Origin: Streptomyces sp. C10-9-1
Lineage (GTDB): Bacteria > Actinomycetota > Actinomycetes > Streptomycetales > Streptomycetaceae
DNA length: 64,000 bases
Direction of reading: 5' to 3'
Assembly: GCF_024497955.1 (NCBI RefSeq)
Contig: NZ_JANHKP010000003.1
Coordinates: 124,001-188,000, forward strand
The notes below the pieces were generated by a model. That model was given only the letters and a program-made list of their open reading frames with translations, was not told the DNA's origin and ran no database searches. A program made the translations under genes and the position numbers. The stretch's first letter is position 1; every line of letters begins with the position of its first letter. Shown here piece by piece: positions 8,903 through 18,500 of this stretch.

Positions 8903-9808
8903 ATGGGCCGCCATCGGAAGAAGCGGGCGGGCACGCCCGTACGCACCGGGCTGCTCGGTGCCTCCGCCGCCATGGCCGTGGGCGCCGTGGCCGTCACGGC
9001 CGGGCTGCTGCCCGGTGGGGACACCTTCACCATCGGCTCCTCGGGCAGCGACACCCCTGCGGAGATACGCACCCAGGGGGCTCCCCGCCTCCAGCCGCAC
9101 GGCGCGGCCGAGACCCGGGAGACCTCGCCGTCCCCGTCCACCGCCTCCGCGAGCCCCTCCGCCTCGCCCTCGCGCAGCGCGGCCTCGCCCTCCCCCTCCG
9201 GCTCCCCCTCGACGTCCCCCTCGGCCTCGACGTCGCCCTCGGCCGAGAAGTCGGGGACGGCCTCGGCCCCCGCCGAGACCTCGGAGCCCGCGGAGGAGAA
9301 GACGGCAGAGAAGGCCCCGGCGCCCTCGAAGACCAAGGCCGCCGACCCCGCCCCGACCCGGCAGAAGGCCGCCCCGGCCCCGAAGCCCTCCGCCGAACCC
9401 GCCGCCCCGGGCACCTCCGCCCCCTCGGAGGCGGCGGCACTCGCCGCCGCGGTGTTCACCCTCGTCAACGAGGAGCGCGCCACGGTCGGTTGCGCACCCG
9501 TCACGGCCGACGCCGCGCTGTCCGGCCTCGCACGCGCCCACTCCGCCGACATGGCGGCGCGGGGCTTCTTCGACCACACCGACCCCGACGGCGCCAGCCC
9601 CTGGGACCGGGCCGAGAAGGCGGGGGTCACCGACCTGGGCGCCGAGAACATCGCCCGCGGCCAGGCGGACGCCGGGGCCGTCATGAACGCCTGGATGCAG
9701 AGCGAGGGCCACCGCGCCAACATCCTCAACTGCGACTTCACCACCATGGGGGTCGGCGTCCACGAGGGCGACGGCGGTCCCTGGTGGACCCAGAACTTCG
9801 GCTACTGA
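8903..9808 (+). CDS. Secreted CAP (SCP/PR-1) domain protein
   Basis: This is a 301-residue exported protein. After MGRHRKKR comes a hydrophobic stretch (about 12-35) that serves as signal peptide or anchor, then a long low-complexity linker of Ser/Pro/Ala/Glu/Lys (about 70-170), then a C-terminal CAP domain with LVNEERATVGCAPV, ARAHSADMA, GFFDHTDPDGASPWDR, GAENIARG, MNAWMQSEGHRANIL and WWTQNFGY. The His and Glu of the CAP cavity are present. The ATG at 8903 has GGAGG upstream; the frame extends to 8807 without support. CAP proteins of this type in bacteria are extracellular and mostly uncharacterised, so I do not assign an activity. Confidence 0.88.
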   Translation: MGRHRKKRAGTPVRTGLLGASAAMAVGAVAVTAGLLPGGDTFTIGSSGSDTPAEIRTQGAPRLQPHGAAETRETSPSPSTASASPSASPSRSAASPSPSGSPSTSPSASTSPSAEKSGTASAPAETSEPAEEKTAEKAPAPSKTKAADPAPTRQKAAPAPKPSAEPAAPGTSAPSEAAALAAAVFTLVNEERATVGCAPVTADAALSGLARAHSADMAARGFFDHTDPDGASPWDRAEKAGVTDLGAENIARGQADAGAVMNAWMQSEGHRANILNCDFTTMGVGVHEGDGGPWWTQNFGY

Positions 9809-10052
9809 GCCGGTCCCCCAAGGGGACGGCCCTCCCGGCGCCGCCCGTGCAACGGCCGAGGTGTGGTGGGGGCGCATGAGGAGGACAGTGGAGTACGGGG
9901 CGGGCGCGGTCCACGGATCACGAGCTGCCCGGTGCGACGGCCCCGCGCCCCGGGTCCCGGCGGCGGAAGGACGAGGCCACGGCGCCGTCCGGCGGGTCCG
10001 GGCCGAAGGCAAGGCCGCCCCCTCGACGCCCCGGAGGAAGGCAGGCCCCGAC

Positions 10053-10355
10053 ATGGCAGCGACACCGGTCATGCAACTGCCCGTCATCAGCGAATGCTCG
10101 GCCGAAGGCTGCGCGTACAACCACGAGCACACCTGCCATGCGGTGGCCATCACGGTGGGCGACACCGACGCCCCCGTCTGCGACACCTTCGTCAGCGCGG
10201 ACACGGACGGCGGGGAGCCCTCCGTCACCGGCCGGGTGGGCGCGTGCAAGATGGCCGACTGCCGGCACAACTCGGGGCTGGAGTGCCACGCCCCGGCGAT
10301 CAGCGTCGGTTACGAGCAGGAGCAGGTCGACTGCCTCACCTACGCACGGGCCTGA
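10053..10355 (+). CDS. DUF1540 cysteine-rich protein
   Basis: The 100-residue protein contains two DUF1540 repeats, each with the pattern CxxxxCxYNxxxxCxAxxIxVG...C: one at about residues 14-42 (SECSAEGCAYNHEHTCHAV) and one at about 70-95 (CKMADCRHNSGLECHAPAI). Eight regularly spaced cysteines suggest metal binding. The ATG at 10053 follows GGAGGAAGG. The function of the family is not known. Confidence 0.85.
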   Translation: MAATPVMQLPVISECSAEGCAYNHEHTCHAVAITVGDTDAPVCDTFVSADTDGGEPSVTGRVGACKMADCRHNSGLECHAPAISVGYEQEQVDCLTYARA

Positions 10356-10465
10356 GCGCGGCGGGCCGCCCGGCGCACCGGGGACGCCCGCCCCGCCGGG
10401 TGCGATGGCGCCGGGCGGGTGCCACGGGGCCGGTCCGGTGGTGAGGCCGGACGTATCCTCGTCGG

Positions 10466-10888
10466 ATGGACCAGCACCAGGACCCCGCGTTCGACGTCTT
10501 CTCCCGGCAGTGCCCCTCGCGGCGCACCCTGGAGCACGTCACCGGGCGCTGGGGCGGCCTGGCCCTGGGGGCGCTGTACGAGGAGCGCCTGCGTTTCGGG
10601 GAGCTGCGCCGGAGGGTGGACGGCGTGAGCGACAGGATGCTCGCGCAGACGCTGCAGGCACTGGAGCGGGACGGCCTGGTGCGCCGGGAGGTCCGGCCGG
10701 TGCACCCGCCGCGGGTCGACTACGAGCTCACCGCGCTGGGCCGGGCCGTCACCGAGCGGCTGCTCGGCCTGATCCGGCTGGTGGAGGGGCACATGCCCGA
10801 GGTGCTGGCCGCCCGGGAGCGGTACGACGCCGCCCGCCCCCCGGCCGCCGCGGCTCAAGCCCCGGGGCCTGAGCGGGGCGGGCGCTGA
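10466..10888 (+). CDS. HxlR-family winged-helix transcriptional regulator
   Basis: The 140-residue protein matches the HxlR fold: an N-terminal Cys ([24 protein letters not shown]), then [33 protein letters not shown] as the recognition helix and wing, and [12 protein letters not shown]. The single conserved Cys in RQCPS is at the position used for redox or electrophile sensing in some relatives. A TATCCT box ends six bases before the ATG and there is no ribosome binding site, so the transcript may be leaderless. Its 3' end overlaps the 3' end of mutM by 34 bases. No obvious target gene is divergent from it. Confidence 0.88.
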   Translation: MDQHQDPAFDVFSRQCPSRRTLEHVTGRWGGLALGALYEERLRFGELRRRVDGVSDRMLAQTLQALERDGLVRREVRPVHPPRVDYELTALGRAVTERLLGLIRLVEGHMPEVLAARERYDAARPPAAAAQAPGPERGGR

Positions 10889-11721
10889 CAGCGCGGGCAG
10901 AAGTAGCTGGACCGGTTCATCCAGGCCCGGCGCCGCACGGGGGTGCCGCAGCGGCGGCAGGGCTCGTCCTCCCGGCCGTAGGCATCGAGCGAACGGTCGA
11001 AGTAGCCGGACTGCCCGTTGACATTGACGTAGAGGCTGTCGAAGGAGGTCCCGCCGACCTCCAGGGCCTCCGCCATGACCTGGCGCACGTGTCCGAGCAG
11101 TTCGGCGGACCGGGGGCGGGTGAGCGTGGCGGTCGGCCGGTCGTAGTGGAGCCGCGACCGCCACAGCGCCTCGTCGGCGTAGATGTTGCCGACCCCGCTG
11201 ACCAGCGACTGGTCCAGCAGGGCCCGCTTCACGGTGGTCCGGCGGGCGCGGAGCGCGGTGTGGAAGGCGTCGTCGTCGAAGAGCGGGTCCAGCGGGTCGC
11301 GCGCGATGTGGGCGATGGCGTCCGGGAGGCCCTCGGTGGTGTCCTCGTGCACGGAGAGCCCGCCGAAGGTGCGCTGGTCGACGAAGCGGAGCTCGGTGCC
11401 GAGGGTGTCGTCGAAGCGGACGCGGATGCGCAGGTGCTTCTCGTCGGGCGCGTCCAGGGGCTGGACCAGCAGTTGTCCGCTCATGCCGAGGTGGCCGAGG
11501 ACCGAGCTGCCGGTGCCGTGGAGCGGCAGCCAGAGGTACTTGCCCCGGCGCCGGGCCTCGGCGACGGTCCGCCCGGTGAGCCGCGCGGCGAAGTCCGCCG
11601 CACCGGCCGGGTGCCGGCGGACGGCCCGCGGGTGCAGGACCCGGACCTCGGCCACGGTCCGACCGGCGACCCAGGTGGCGAGTCCGCGGCGGACGACTTC
11701 GACCTCGGGCAGTTCGGGCAC
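10855..11721 (-). CDS. mutM: Formamidopyrimidine-DNA glycosylase
   Basis: MutM (Fpg) removes 8-oxoguanine and formamidopyrimidines and nicks the abasic site. I start at the GTG at 11721, preceded by GGAGGAACC, because Met removal then exposes the catalytic Pro of [13 protein letters not shown]. The protein has 288 residues. Visible landmarks are the catalytic Lys in [11 protein letters not shown], the void-filling region [10 protein letters not shown], the helix-two-turn-helix [13 protein letters not shown], and the C-terminal zinc finger CRRCGTPV...YFCPRCQR. It follows rnc on the same strand after a hairpin. Confidence 0.96.
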   Translation of the reverse strand: MPELPEVEVVRRGLATWVAGRTVAEVRVLHPRAVRRHPAGAADFAARLTGRTVAEARRRGKYLWLPLHGTGSSVLGHLGMSGQLLVQPLDAPDEKHLRIRVRFDDTLGTELRFVDQRTFGGLSVHEDTTEGLPDAIAHIARDPLDPLFDDDAFHTALRARRTTVKRALLDQSLVSGVGNIYADEALWRSRLHYDRPTATLTRPRSAELLGHVRQVMAEALEVGGTSFDSLYVNVNGQSGYFDRSLDAYGREDEPCRRCGTPVRRRAWMNRSSYFCPRCQRPPRSGPGA

Positions 11722-11813
11722 GGTTCCTCCGGCGGGCGGGATGCGGTCGCCCGCAGCGTACCGCCCGGGCGACGGCGGGCGGGGCGGCGGGGCCCGGGGC
11801 CCCGGGAACACCG

Positions 11814-11839
11814 AGGGCCCCCGCCGGAGCGGGGGCCCT
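11814..11839 (-). terminator. Hairpin between rnc and mutM
   Basis: A perfect 11-bp GC-rich stem (11814-11824 with 11829-11839) with a 4-nt loop lies 36 bases past the rnc stop. It has no U-tract. Confidence 0.6.
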
Positions 11840-11874
11840 GCGGGTGGCTTGCGGAGCCGGGTCCGCGCGGACCG

Positions 11875-12711
11875 TCAGGCGGTGGCCCGGTCGCCCGGCT
11901 CGGCGGCCTGCGGGGCGGCGGTGGCCGAAGGGGCGTCGGCGCCCCCTTCGTCCGGCGCCTCCCCGGCGGTGGCCGCGGCTTCCTCCGCCTTGGCCCGTGC
12001 GTCGGCGGCGGAGCGGATCTCCCGCCAGGCGGACTCCGCCGCCTGCTGCTCCGCCTCCTTCTTGCTGCGGCCGGTGCCGGTGCCGTACGAGACACCACCG
12101 ACGCGGGCGGCAGCAGTAAAGGTCTTCTCGTGGTCCGGCCCCGTCTCGGAGACGACGTACTCCGGCACGCCCAGGCCCTCGGCGGCGGTGAGTTCCTGGA
12201 GGCTGGTCTTCCAGTCCAGGCCCGCACCGAGGTTGGAGGACTTCTCGATCAGCGGGTCGAAGAGCCGGTGCACCAGCTCGGAGGCCGCTTCGAGGCCCTG
12301 GTCGAGATAGACCGCGCCGATCACCGCTTCGAGGGTGTCGGCGAGGATGGAGGCCTTGTCCCGGCCGCCCGTGCCCTCTTCGCCCCGGCCGAGCCGGATG
12401 AAGGAACCCAGGTCCAGGCCGCGGCCGACCTCAGCCAGCGCACGTGAGTTGACCACCGCGGCCCGCAGCTTGGCCAGCTGGCCCTCGGGCAGGTCCGGGT
12501 GGGTGCGGTACAGCGTGTCGGTGACCACCAGGCCGAGCACGGAGTCCCCGAGGAACTCCAGGCGCTCGTTGGTGGGCAGCCCGCCGTTCTCGTACGCGTA
12601 GCTGCGGTGGGTCAGCGCACGCACCAGAAGGGCGGTCTCGAGTCGGTACCCGAGCCGCCCTTCCAGAAGCGTGTGGGACGAGGCATTGTCCGTCTTGTTG
12701 GACTCAGACAT
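11875..12711 (-). CDS. rnc: Ribonuclease III
   Basis: RNase III cleaves double-stranded RNA in rRNA processing and regulation; in Streptomyces it is the AbsB global regulator of antibiotic production (established). The 278 residues start MSESNKTDN at the ATG at 12711, with GAGAGG upstream. The RNase III signature [13 protein letters not shown] is at about 47-59, and the second catalytic patch is [16 protein letters not shown] dsRNA-binding domain follows ([13 protein letters not shown]...[16 protein letters not shown]), and then an Ala/Glu-rich acidic tail of about 40 residues. It is co-directional with rpmF and DUF177 with short gaps, so they probably form one operon. Confidence 0.97.
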   Translation of the reverse strand: MSESNKTDNASSHTLLEGRLGYRLETALLVRALTHRSYAYENGGLPTNERLEFLGDSVLGLVVTDTLYRTHPDLPEGQLAKLRAAVVNSRALAEVGRGLDLGSFIRLGRGEEGTGGRDKASILADTLEAVIGAVYLDQGLEAASELVHRLFDPLIEKSSNLGAGLDWKTSLQELTAAEGLGVPEYVVSETGPDHEKTFTAAARVGGVSYGTGTGRSKKEAEQQAAESAWREIRSAADARAKAEEAAATAGEAPDEGGADAPSATAAPQAAEPGDRATA

Positions 12712-12730
12712 CGCGCCTCTCACCAGCCGC

Positions 12731-12904
12731 TCAGACCTCGAGGACCTGGCGCTTGTTGTAGGTGCCGCAGCTCGGGCACGCGATGTGCTGCTGCTTCGGC
12801 TCCTGGCAACGCTCACACGAAACCAGGGTGGGGACCGCAGCCTTCCACTGCGACCGGCGGTGGCGCGTGTTGCTGCGCGACATCTTCCGCTTCGGAACAG
12901 CCAC
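12731..12904 (-). CDS. rpmF: Ribosomal protein bL32
   Basis: The 57-residue product is a complete bL32. [17 protein letters not shown] is followed by a four-cysteine zinc ribbon (CERCQ...CPSCG), so this is the zinc-binding form. It starts with GTG at 12904 and lies 2 bases after the stop of the upstream DUF177 gene, the conserved yceD-rpmF pairing seen across bacteria. Confidence 0.97.
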   Translation of the reverse strand: MAVPKRKMSRSNTRHRRSQWKAAVPTLVSCERCQEPKQQHIACPSCGTYNKRQVLEV

Positions 12905-12906
12905 GG

Positions 12907-13590
12907 CTACTTCTCCTGCTTCTCGTCGACGCCCGCTTCGGCGCCGCCCATGTTGTCCTTCTCGCCGTCCTGGATGGTCTCGGCGAGTCCCTGCAATGCC
13001 GCCCAACGGATGTCGACGGCGTCGTGGTGGTGGTCCGGGTCGTCGTTCAGGCTGGCCCCGCATGTGAAGCACAGACCCTCGCAGTCCTCCCGGCACACCG
13101 GCTGCATCGGCAGTGCGAGCACCACCGCGTCCCGCAGCACGGGTTCGAGGTCGAACAGGCCGTCCTCGAGGTGGAGGATGTCCTCGTCCTCGTCGTCGCC
13201 GGGCTCCGCGGGGCGGCCCCGTTCGTCGGCGTCGGGGTACGTGAACATCTCCTGGAAGTCCGCTGCGAGATCGACGCGCACCGGCTCCAGACACCTTACG
13301 CACTCCCCCTCGGCCCGCGCACAGGCGGTGCCCGTCACGAGCACGCCCTCCATGACGGATTCGAGGCGGAGGTCCAGTTCCACCGGCCTGCCCTCGGGCA
13401 CGCCGATCACCCCGTCGATGCCGAACACGGCCGGCGAACCGGGTGCGTCCACCGTACGGGAGAGCCGCTGGAGGGCACCCGGCCGCCGTCCCAGCTCGTG
13501 TGTGTCGAACACGAGGGGATTGCGGTGGTCGAGACGCGTGCTCAGGGCTCTTCCTGCTTTCGGATCGTGGGGAGGTCCCGCCCGGCTCAC
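12907..13590 (-). CDS. DUF177 (YceD) family protein
   Basis: The protein shares the DUF177 layout: PLVFDTHELGRRPG at the N-terminus, a central ECVRCLEPV with two Cys, and C-terminal CREDCEGLCFTCGASLN with four Cys. YceD homologues are needed for 23S rRNA metabolism and plant plastid rRNA accumulation, so a ribosome-biogenesis role is likely. The start is uncertain. The GTG at 13590 gives 227 residues but has no good ribosome binding site. A CTG at 13545, preceded by AGGAAG, gives 212 residues and begins at the conserved STRLDHRNP. The gene is immediately upstream of rpmF. Confidence 0.88.
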   Translation of the reverse strand: MSRAGPPHDPKAGRALSTRLDHRNPLVFDTHELGRRPGALQRLSRTVDAPGSPAVFGIDGVIGVPEGRPVELDLRLESVMEGVLVTGTACARAEGECVRCLEPVRVDLAADFQEMFTYPDADERGRPAEPGDDEDEDILHLEDGLFDLEPVLRDAVVLALPMQPVCREDCEGLCFTCGASLNDDPDHHHDAVDIRWAALQGLAETIQDGEKDNMGGAEAGVDEKQEK

Positions 13591-13692
13591 GGGTCGGAGC
13601 GGGCAGGGGAGATCGCGGAAACCACGCGACCGAAGAGCCAGGATACTTCAACGGCCCCCCAGGGCCCAATCCGGTCTTCGGCCGCTTCCGGC

Positions 13693-14799
13693 TCAGCGCT
13701 CCTGCTCGTAGCTGCGCAGCCGGTCCAGGTCGATCATGCTCGTGTCGAAGAGGCTGGTCTCGTCCAGCGAGGCGGGCGGCTGCGGAGGGGCGGGCGGCTG
13801 CGGAGGGGCGTAGGAGTAGGGGTCCTGGTGGGCGTAGCCCTGCTGCGCGTACCCCTGCTGCCCCTCGTAGCCCTGCTGCCCCTCGTAGCCCTGCTGCGGT
13901 TCGTATCCGGTGGGCGCGTAGGCGTCCTGGCCGCCGTAGCCGGGGTAGCCGTCCTGCCCGCCGTAGGGGTACGGCGCCTCCTGCTGCGCGGGGATCCGCG
14001 GGGCCTCTGCGGCGGGCTCGTAGCCGTAGTGCTCCTGCCCCCCGGCGGGGACGGGCTCCGCGGCGGCCGGTTCGGCGGGGGCGGCCAGTCCCGCGAGGTA
14101 GTCGGCGTCGCTGGTGGGGCCGAGGCCGCTCACGGCGTCCTGGGCGGCCAGGTGCGCCCCCAGGTCGTCGGTGGCGGTCCGGCCGTGGAGCTTCTGCCTC
14201 CCTCGCCCGACGGCCTCCAGGGTCTTGGACAGGACCGCCTCGAAGGCGCCCAGCTTTGCGTCCACGTACCCGTCGGCGCGCTCGATGAGGGTGCGCGGGT
14301 CACTGCTGTGCTCGGGGGCGTCCTCGTCCGCGTAGCCCCGGTCGTCGAGGCCGGGACCGCGGCCGAGGAGCTTCTCCCGCCCGCGGTCCACCGAGCCGAT
14401 GGTCTTGGTGAGCACGACCTCGAAGTTGGCCAGCTTGGAGTCGACGTAGTCGTCGGCCTCGGCGCGGATCTCCTCCGCCTCCCTGCGGGCCTCCGCCACG
14501 ATCCGGTCCGCCTCGCCCTGGGACTCGCGGGCGACCCGGGTGCCGGAGATCAGCGAACCGCGCTCCGCGTGTGCGGAGTCGATGATCCGCTGCGCCTCCC
14601 TGCGGGCCTCCGCCACGACCTGCTCACGGTCGCCGATGAGCTCCCGCGCCTGGGCGAGCGAGCCCGGCAGCGCCTCGCGCACCTCCTCGAGCATGGCCAG
14701 CAGTTCCGCGCGGTTGACCACGCAGGAGGCCGACATGGGCATCGACCGCGCGCTCGTCACCGCCTCGACGATGTCGTCGAGCTTCTTCTGCACATCCAC
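13693..14799 (-). CDS. Coiled-coil cell-division/envelope protein with Gly-Tyr-Gln tail
   Basis: This 368-residue protein starts MDVQKKLDDIVEAVTSARSMPMSASCVVN at the GTG at 14799. Residues about 30-130 form an Ala/Arg/Glu coiled coil resembling ATP synthase b subunits or DivIVA (EEVREALPGSLAQARELIG, two EARREAEEI-type repeats), which explains its common annotation as 'ATP synthase F0 subunit B' or 'cell division initiation protein'. Two related DGYVDAKLxxFExVLxKT segments follow (about 125 and 185). The tail is low complexity, with repeated GYEGQQ and PYGGQ units. It lacks a membrane helix, so it is not a true b subunit. I regard it as a DivIVA-like envelope protein; the precise role is unknown. 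Confidence 0.75.
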   Translation of the reverse strand: MDVQKKLDDIVEAVTSARSMPMSASCVVNRAELLAMLEEVREALPGSLAQARELIGDREQVVAEARREAQRIIDSAHAERGSLISGTRVARESQGEADRIVAEARREAEEIRAEADDYVDSKLANFEVVLTKTIGSVDRGREKLLGRGPGLDDRGYADEDAPEHSSDPRTLIERADGYVDAKLGAFEAVLSKTLEAVGRGRQKLHGRTATDDLGAHLAAQDAVSGLGPTSDADYLAGLAAPAEPAAAEPVPAGGQEHYGYEPAAEAPRIPAQQEAPYPYGGQDGYPGYGGQDAYAPTGYEPQQGYEGQQGYEGQQGYAQQGYAHQDPYSYAPPQPPAPPQPPASLDETSLFDTSMIDLDRLRSYEQER

Positions 14800-14945
14800 G
14801 GTGGTTCGCCACTCTCTCCCGCTGATCCGAGCCACGGCCGCCCCAAGGAGGGACGGCACGACTGTACGGCCCCCCGGGGCCGCGGTGACACCGGATGCCC
14901 GGGTACGGCCGCGCGGGGTGACGGGCCGTCACGGTCCCGGCGGGG

Positions 14946-15458
14946 TCACCCCTTGGGCCCGAGGCGCTCCACCAGCGCGCGGTGCACGGGCTCGGGCAGC
15001 AGGTGGGAGACGTCGCCGCCCCAGGCCGCGACCTCCTTGACCAGGCTGGAGGAGAGGAAGCTGTAGGTGGGGTTGGTCGGGACGAACAGCGTCTCCACCC
15101 CGGACAGGCCGTTGTTCATCTGGGCCATCTGGAGCTCGTAGTCGAAGTCGCTGACCGCCCGCAGCCCCTTGACGATGGCCGGGATGTCCCGCTCCTTGCA
15201 GAAGTCCACGAGCAGGCCGTGGTGGGACTCCACGACGACGTTGCCGTAGTCGCCGGTGACCTCGCGGATCAGTGCGATCCGCTCCTCCACGGTGAACAGC
15301 CCCTTCTTGGACTGGTTGATCATCACCGCGACGTGCACCACGTCGTACAGCTTGGAGGCTCGGGCGATGATGTCGAGGTGTCCGTTGGTGATGGGGTCGA
15401 ACGACCCCGGACAGACTGCGCGGCGCAACTGGTGTCCCTCGCTCTCCGGTCCGGTCAT
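14946..15458 (-). CDS. coaD: Phosphopantetheine adenylyltransferase
   Basis: CoaD transfers AMP from ATP to 4'-phosphopantetheine, the penultimate step of CoA synthesis. The protein has 170 residues. [18 protein letters not shown] contains the T/HxGH nucleotidyltransferase motif, followed by [30 protein letters not shown] and the C-terminal [13 protein letters not shown]. The ATG at 15458 overlaps the rsmD stop (ATGA), so the two are translationally coupled. The first ten residues ([10 protein letters not shown]) are a short extension. Confidence 0.97.
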   Translation of the reverse strand: MTGPESEGHQLRRAVCPGSFDPITNGHLDIIARASKLYDVVHVAVMINQSKKGLFTVEERIALIREVTGDYGNVVVESHHGLLVDFCKERDIPAIVKGLRAVSDFDYELQMAQMNNGLSGVETLFVPTNPTYSFLSSSLVKEVAAWGGDVSHLLPEPVHRALVERLGPKG

Positions 15459-16039
15459 GGTGCGTCTTCGCACGTAGAGGCGGCGCGACCGTACCAAAGC
15501 GTGCCCTCGCCGTAGCGACGGGCCCGCAGCGGCTCGAAACCCTCCGGCCACCGGAACTCCCCGCCTCTGGTGCTGCGCTCCACGGTGGCGATCGCCTCGT
15601 CCGCGAGCCAGCCCCCGCGGCGGAGTGTGAGCAGAATCTCGCGGAGATCATCGTCGGTGACGGCGTAGGGCGGGTCCAGGAAGACCAGGTCGTAGGGGTC
15701 GGCGGGCGCCGGTCCGGCGGCGATCTGCTCGGCCCGGCCGGCCCGGACCTCGGCGCCGGGCAGGCCCAGCGCCCGGGCGTTGTCGCGGACGGTGCGCACG
15801 GCGCGGGCGTCCGCCTCGACGAGCAGCGCGTGGGCCGCGCCCCGGGACAGCGCCTCCAGCCCGACGGCCCCCGACCCGGCGTAGAGGTCGGCCACCCGGG
15901 CGCCCCGCAGGGAGCCCAGGCGCGCCTCCCAGGCGGAGAACAGGCCCTCGCGGGCGCGGTCGGAGGTGGGGCGGGTGCCGTTGCCCGGCGGTACGGCCAG
16001 GCGGCGTCCGCCGGCTGCTCCGGCGATCACGCGGGTCAT
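15455..16039 (-). CDS. rsmD: 16S rRNA (guanine966-N2)-methyltransferase
   Basis: The protein has 194 residues. The N-terminus [32 protein letters not shown] is the RsmD substrate region, [20 protein letters not shown] is the SAM-binding motif I, and [11 protein letters not shown] is the catalytic (D/N)PPY motif of N-methyltransferases. The start is the ATG at 16039. rsmD-coaD is a conserved bacterial pair, and here the stop and start overlap by 4 bases. Confidence 0.95.
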   Translation of the reverse strand: MTRVIAGAAGGRRLAVPPGNGTRPTSDRAREGLFSAWEARLGSLRGARVADLYAGSGAVGLEALSRGAAHALLVEADARAVRTVRDNARALGLPGAEVRAGRAEQIAAGPAPADPYDLVFLDPPYAVTDDDLREILLTLRRGGWLADEAIATVERSTRGGEFRWPEGFEPLRARRYGEGTLWYGRAASTCEDAP

Positions 16040-16126
16040 GCGGGGCCTTCCTGTGGGACGTGTGCCGTCAAGTCTCGCAGCCCGGGACGGGCCGCGGGTG
16101 CGCCGCCCCGTCGGGGAGCCGGCCGG

Positions 16127-18304
16127 TCAGCCCTTGTCGAGGTAGCTCTCCCGCTCGGCGTCGAGCAGGGCGTCCAGGGCGCTGCGCAGGGCCGGCAGCC
16201 CCGACAGCTCGGGGTCCTCGCGCACCACGGCGACGGCCTCCTCCCGGGCGGCGGCGATGACCTCCTCGTCCTCGATGACGGCGAGCATCCGCAGCGAGGA
16301 CCGCACCCCGGACTGGGCCTGGCCCAGGACGTCCCCCTCGCGGCGCTGCTCCAGGTCGATCCGCGAGAGCTCGAAGCCGTCGAGGGTGGCGGCGACCGCG
16401 GCGAGCCGGGCGCGGGCGGGGCTCGCCTCGGGCATCTCGGAGACCAGCAGGCACAGTCCGGGGGCGGAGCCGCGCCCGACGCGGCCGCGCAGCTGGTGCA
16501 GCTGGGAGACGCCGAAGCGGTCGGCATCCATGATCACCATGGCGGTGGCGTTGGGGACGTTCACGCCGACCTCGACGACGGTGGTCGCGACCAGGACGTC
16601 GACCTCGCCCGCGGCGAAGCGGCGCATCACCGCGTCCTTGTCGTCCGGGGCCATCCGGCCGTGCAGCACGGCGACCTCCAGGCCGGCCAGGGGCCCCCCG
16701 GAGAGCTGCTCGGCGATCTCCAGGACCGCCAGCGGGGGCCGCCGCTCCGCGTCGCCCTCGGCGCCCTTGGCGGCCCGCGAGTCCTCCGCCTCGTCGCCGA
16801 TGCGGGGGCAGACCACGTAGGCCTGGTGGCCCCCGGCGACCTCCTCCCGGACCCGCTCCCAGGCCCGGGCCAGGAAGTGGGGCTTGTCGGCGGCCGGCAC
16901 GACGTGGGTGGCGATCGGGGAGCGCCCGGCGGGCAGCTGGTCGAGGACCGAGGTCTCCAGGTCGCCGAAGACCGTCATCGCCACGGTGCGCGGGATGGGG
17001 GTGGCGGTCATGACCAGCAGGTGCGGGGGCCGGGAGCCCTTGGAGCGCAGGGCGTCGCGCTGCTCGACCCCGAAGCGGTGCTGCTCGTCGACGACGACCA
17101 GGCCGAGGTCGTGGAAGGCGACCTTGTCCTCGATCAGCGCGTGGGTGCCGATGACGATCCCGGCCTCGCCCGTGACCAGGTCGAGCAGGGCGCGGCGGCG
17201 GGCGGCGGCTCCCATGGACCCGGTCAGCAGCACGACGCCGGTCGCGTGGTCGGCCCCGCCGAGCATGCCCCGCTCGGCGAGGTCGCCCATCATCTCCGTG
17301 ACCGAGCGGTGGTGCTGCTGGGCCAGGACCTCGGTGGGGGCCAGCAGGGCGGCCTGCCCGCCGGCGTCGACCACGGCGAGCATGGCCCGCAGCGCGACCA
17401 TGGTCTTGCCGGAGCCGACCTCCCCCTGGAGGAGCCGGTGCATCGGGTGCTCGGTGGCCAGGTCGTCGAAGATCTCCCGGCTGACCTTCCGCTGGCCCTC
17501 GGTGAGGGTGAAGGGGAGCCGGGCGTCGAAGGCGTCCAGCAGCCCGCCGGGGGCGGGGCGGCGGGCGACCGCGGGCAGCTGGGTCTCGGCGTACCGGCGG
17601 CGGGCGAGGGCGACCTGGAGGACGAAGGCCTCGTCCCACTTCAGGCGCTCCCGGGCCCGCTCGACGTCGGCCCGTGTCCGGGGCCGGTGGATCCGGCGCA
17701 GGGCGTCGGGGAGGGTCGTCATCCCCCGGCCCTCGCGCAGGGTCTGGGGGAGCGGGTCCGGCGCGTCCGCGGCGCGGCCCAGCACCGCGTCCACGGCCTT
17801 GGAGATCTTCCAGGACTCCATCTGCCTGCACGCCGGGTAGATCGGGATGAGCCGGGCGGCGAAGGCGTCCACCGCGTCGGCCGCCCCCTCGGCACCGAGG
17901 AGTTCGTAGGCGGGGTGGGCGAGCTGGAGGCGGCGGTTGAACACCGACACCTTCCCGGCGAACATCGCCCGGGTGCCGGGCAGCAGCTCCTTGTGGGGCT
18001 TGTGGACGCCCTTGCCGAAGAAGACCAGCTGGAGGCGGCCGCTGCCGTCGGTGATGGTGACCTCCAGCCGCCGGCCCCGGCCCTGGTTGAAGGTGTGGAC
18101 GCGGGCGTCGGCGACCTGGGCGACGACGGTGACGTGCTCGTCGAGCGGCAGTTCGGACAGCGCGGTGAGCTCGCCCCGCTCGGCGTACCGGCGCGGGTAG
18201 TGGTGCAGCAGGTCGCCGAGGGTGCGGAGGTCCAGGTGCTCGGCCATCACCTTGGCGGTGGCGGCTCCGAGCGCGTTCTTGAGGGGTTCGTCGAGCGCGG
18301 GCAC
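16127..18304 (-). CDS. recG: ATP-dependent DNA helicase RecG
   Basis: RecG remodels stalled forks and Holliday junctions. From the GTG at 18304 the protein has 725 residues and starts MPALDEPLKNALGAATAK, the usual Streptomyces N-terminus; the frame is open up to 18346. It contains the wedge/OB domain (about 60-180), Walker A GEVGSGKTMVALRAM, DEQHRFGVEQR as motif II, TATPIPRT as motif III, and motif VI QLRGRVGRGSAPGLCLL. The TRG-type C-terminal segment is present. It lies upstream of rsmD and downstream of the DAK2 gene on the same strand, the normal order. Confidence 0.95.
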   Translation of the reverse strand: MPALDEPLKNALGAATAKVMAEHLDLRTLGDLLHHYPRRYAERGELTALSELPLDEHVTVVAQVADARVHTFNQGRGRRLEVTITDGSGRLQLVFFGKGVHKPHKELLPGTRAMFAGKVSVFNRRLQLAHPAYELLGAEGAADAVDAFAARLIPIYPACRQMESWKISKAVDAVLGRAADAPDPLPQTLREGRGMTTLPDALRRIHRPRTRADVERARERLKWDEAFVLQVALARRRYAETQLPAVARRPAPGGLLDAFDARLPFTLTEGQRKVSREIFDDLATEHPMHRLLQGEVGSGKTMVALRAMLAVVDAGGQAALLAPTEVLAQQHHRSVTEMMGDLAERGMLGGADHATGVVLLTGSMGAAARRRALLDLVTGEAGIVIGTHALIEDKVAFHDLGLVVVDEQHRFGVEQRDALRSKGSRPPHLLVMTATPIPRTVAMTVFGDLETSVLDQLPAGRSPIATHVVPAADKPHFLARAWERVREEVAGGHQAYVVCPRIGDEAEDSRAAKGAEGDAERRPPLAVLEIAEQLSGGPLAGLEVAVLHGRMAPDDKDAVMRRFAAGEVDVLVATTVVEVGVNVPNATAMVIMDADRFGVSQLHQLRGRVGRGSAPGLCLLVSEMPEASPARARLAAVAATLDGFELSRIDLEQRREGDVLGQAQSGVRSSLRMLAVIEDEEVIAAAREEAVAVVREDPELSGLPALRSALDALLDAERESYLDKG

Positions 18305-18500
18305 GCCCCCATTGCACACCACGGCACCGACAGGGGGGCGCATCACGGGGGTGGCGGGACGGGCTCCGAGGGCTGCCCCGGTCGTCCCCGGCGGGCGCGC
18401 GAGGGCGGCTGAGGCGTCCCGCCGCCCTGCCCCGCCGCCCGGACGCGCCGGGCACCGGGGCGGCTCGCCGCCGCGCGCCGGCCCGCCGGGCCGGCGGCCC

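Noticed and set aside
13780..13930. Short tandem repeats in the coiled-coil protein as a minisatellite or CRISPR
   Set aside because: They encode in-frame GYEGQQ units of a low-complexity tail with no spacer structure.
15830..18412. An 860-codon plus-strand frame across recG and rsmD
   Set aside because: It is a shadow of recG; no ribosome binding site and no domain.
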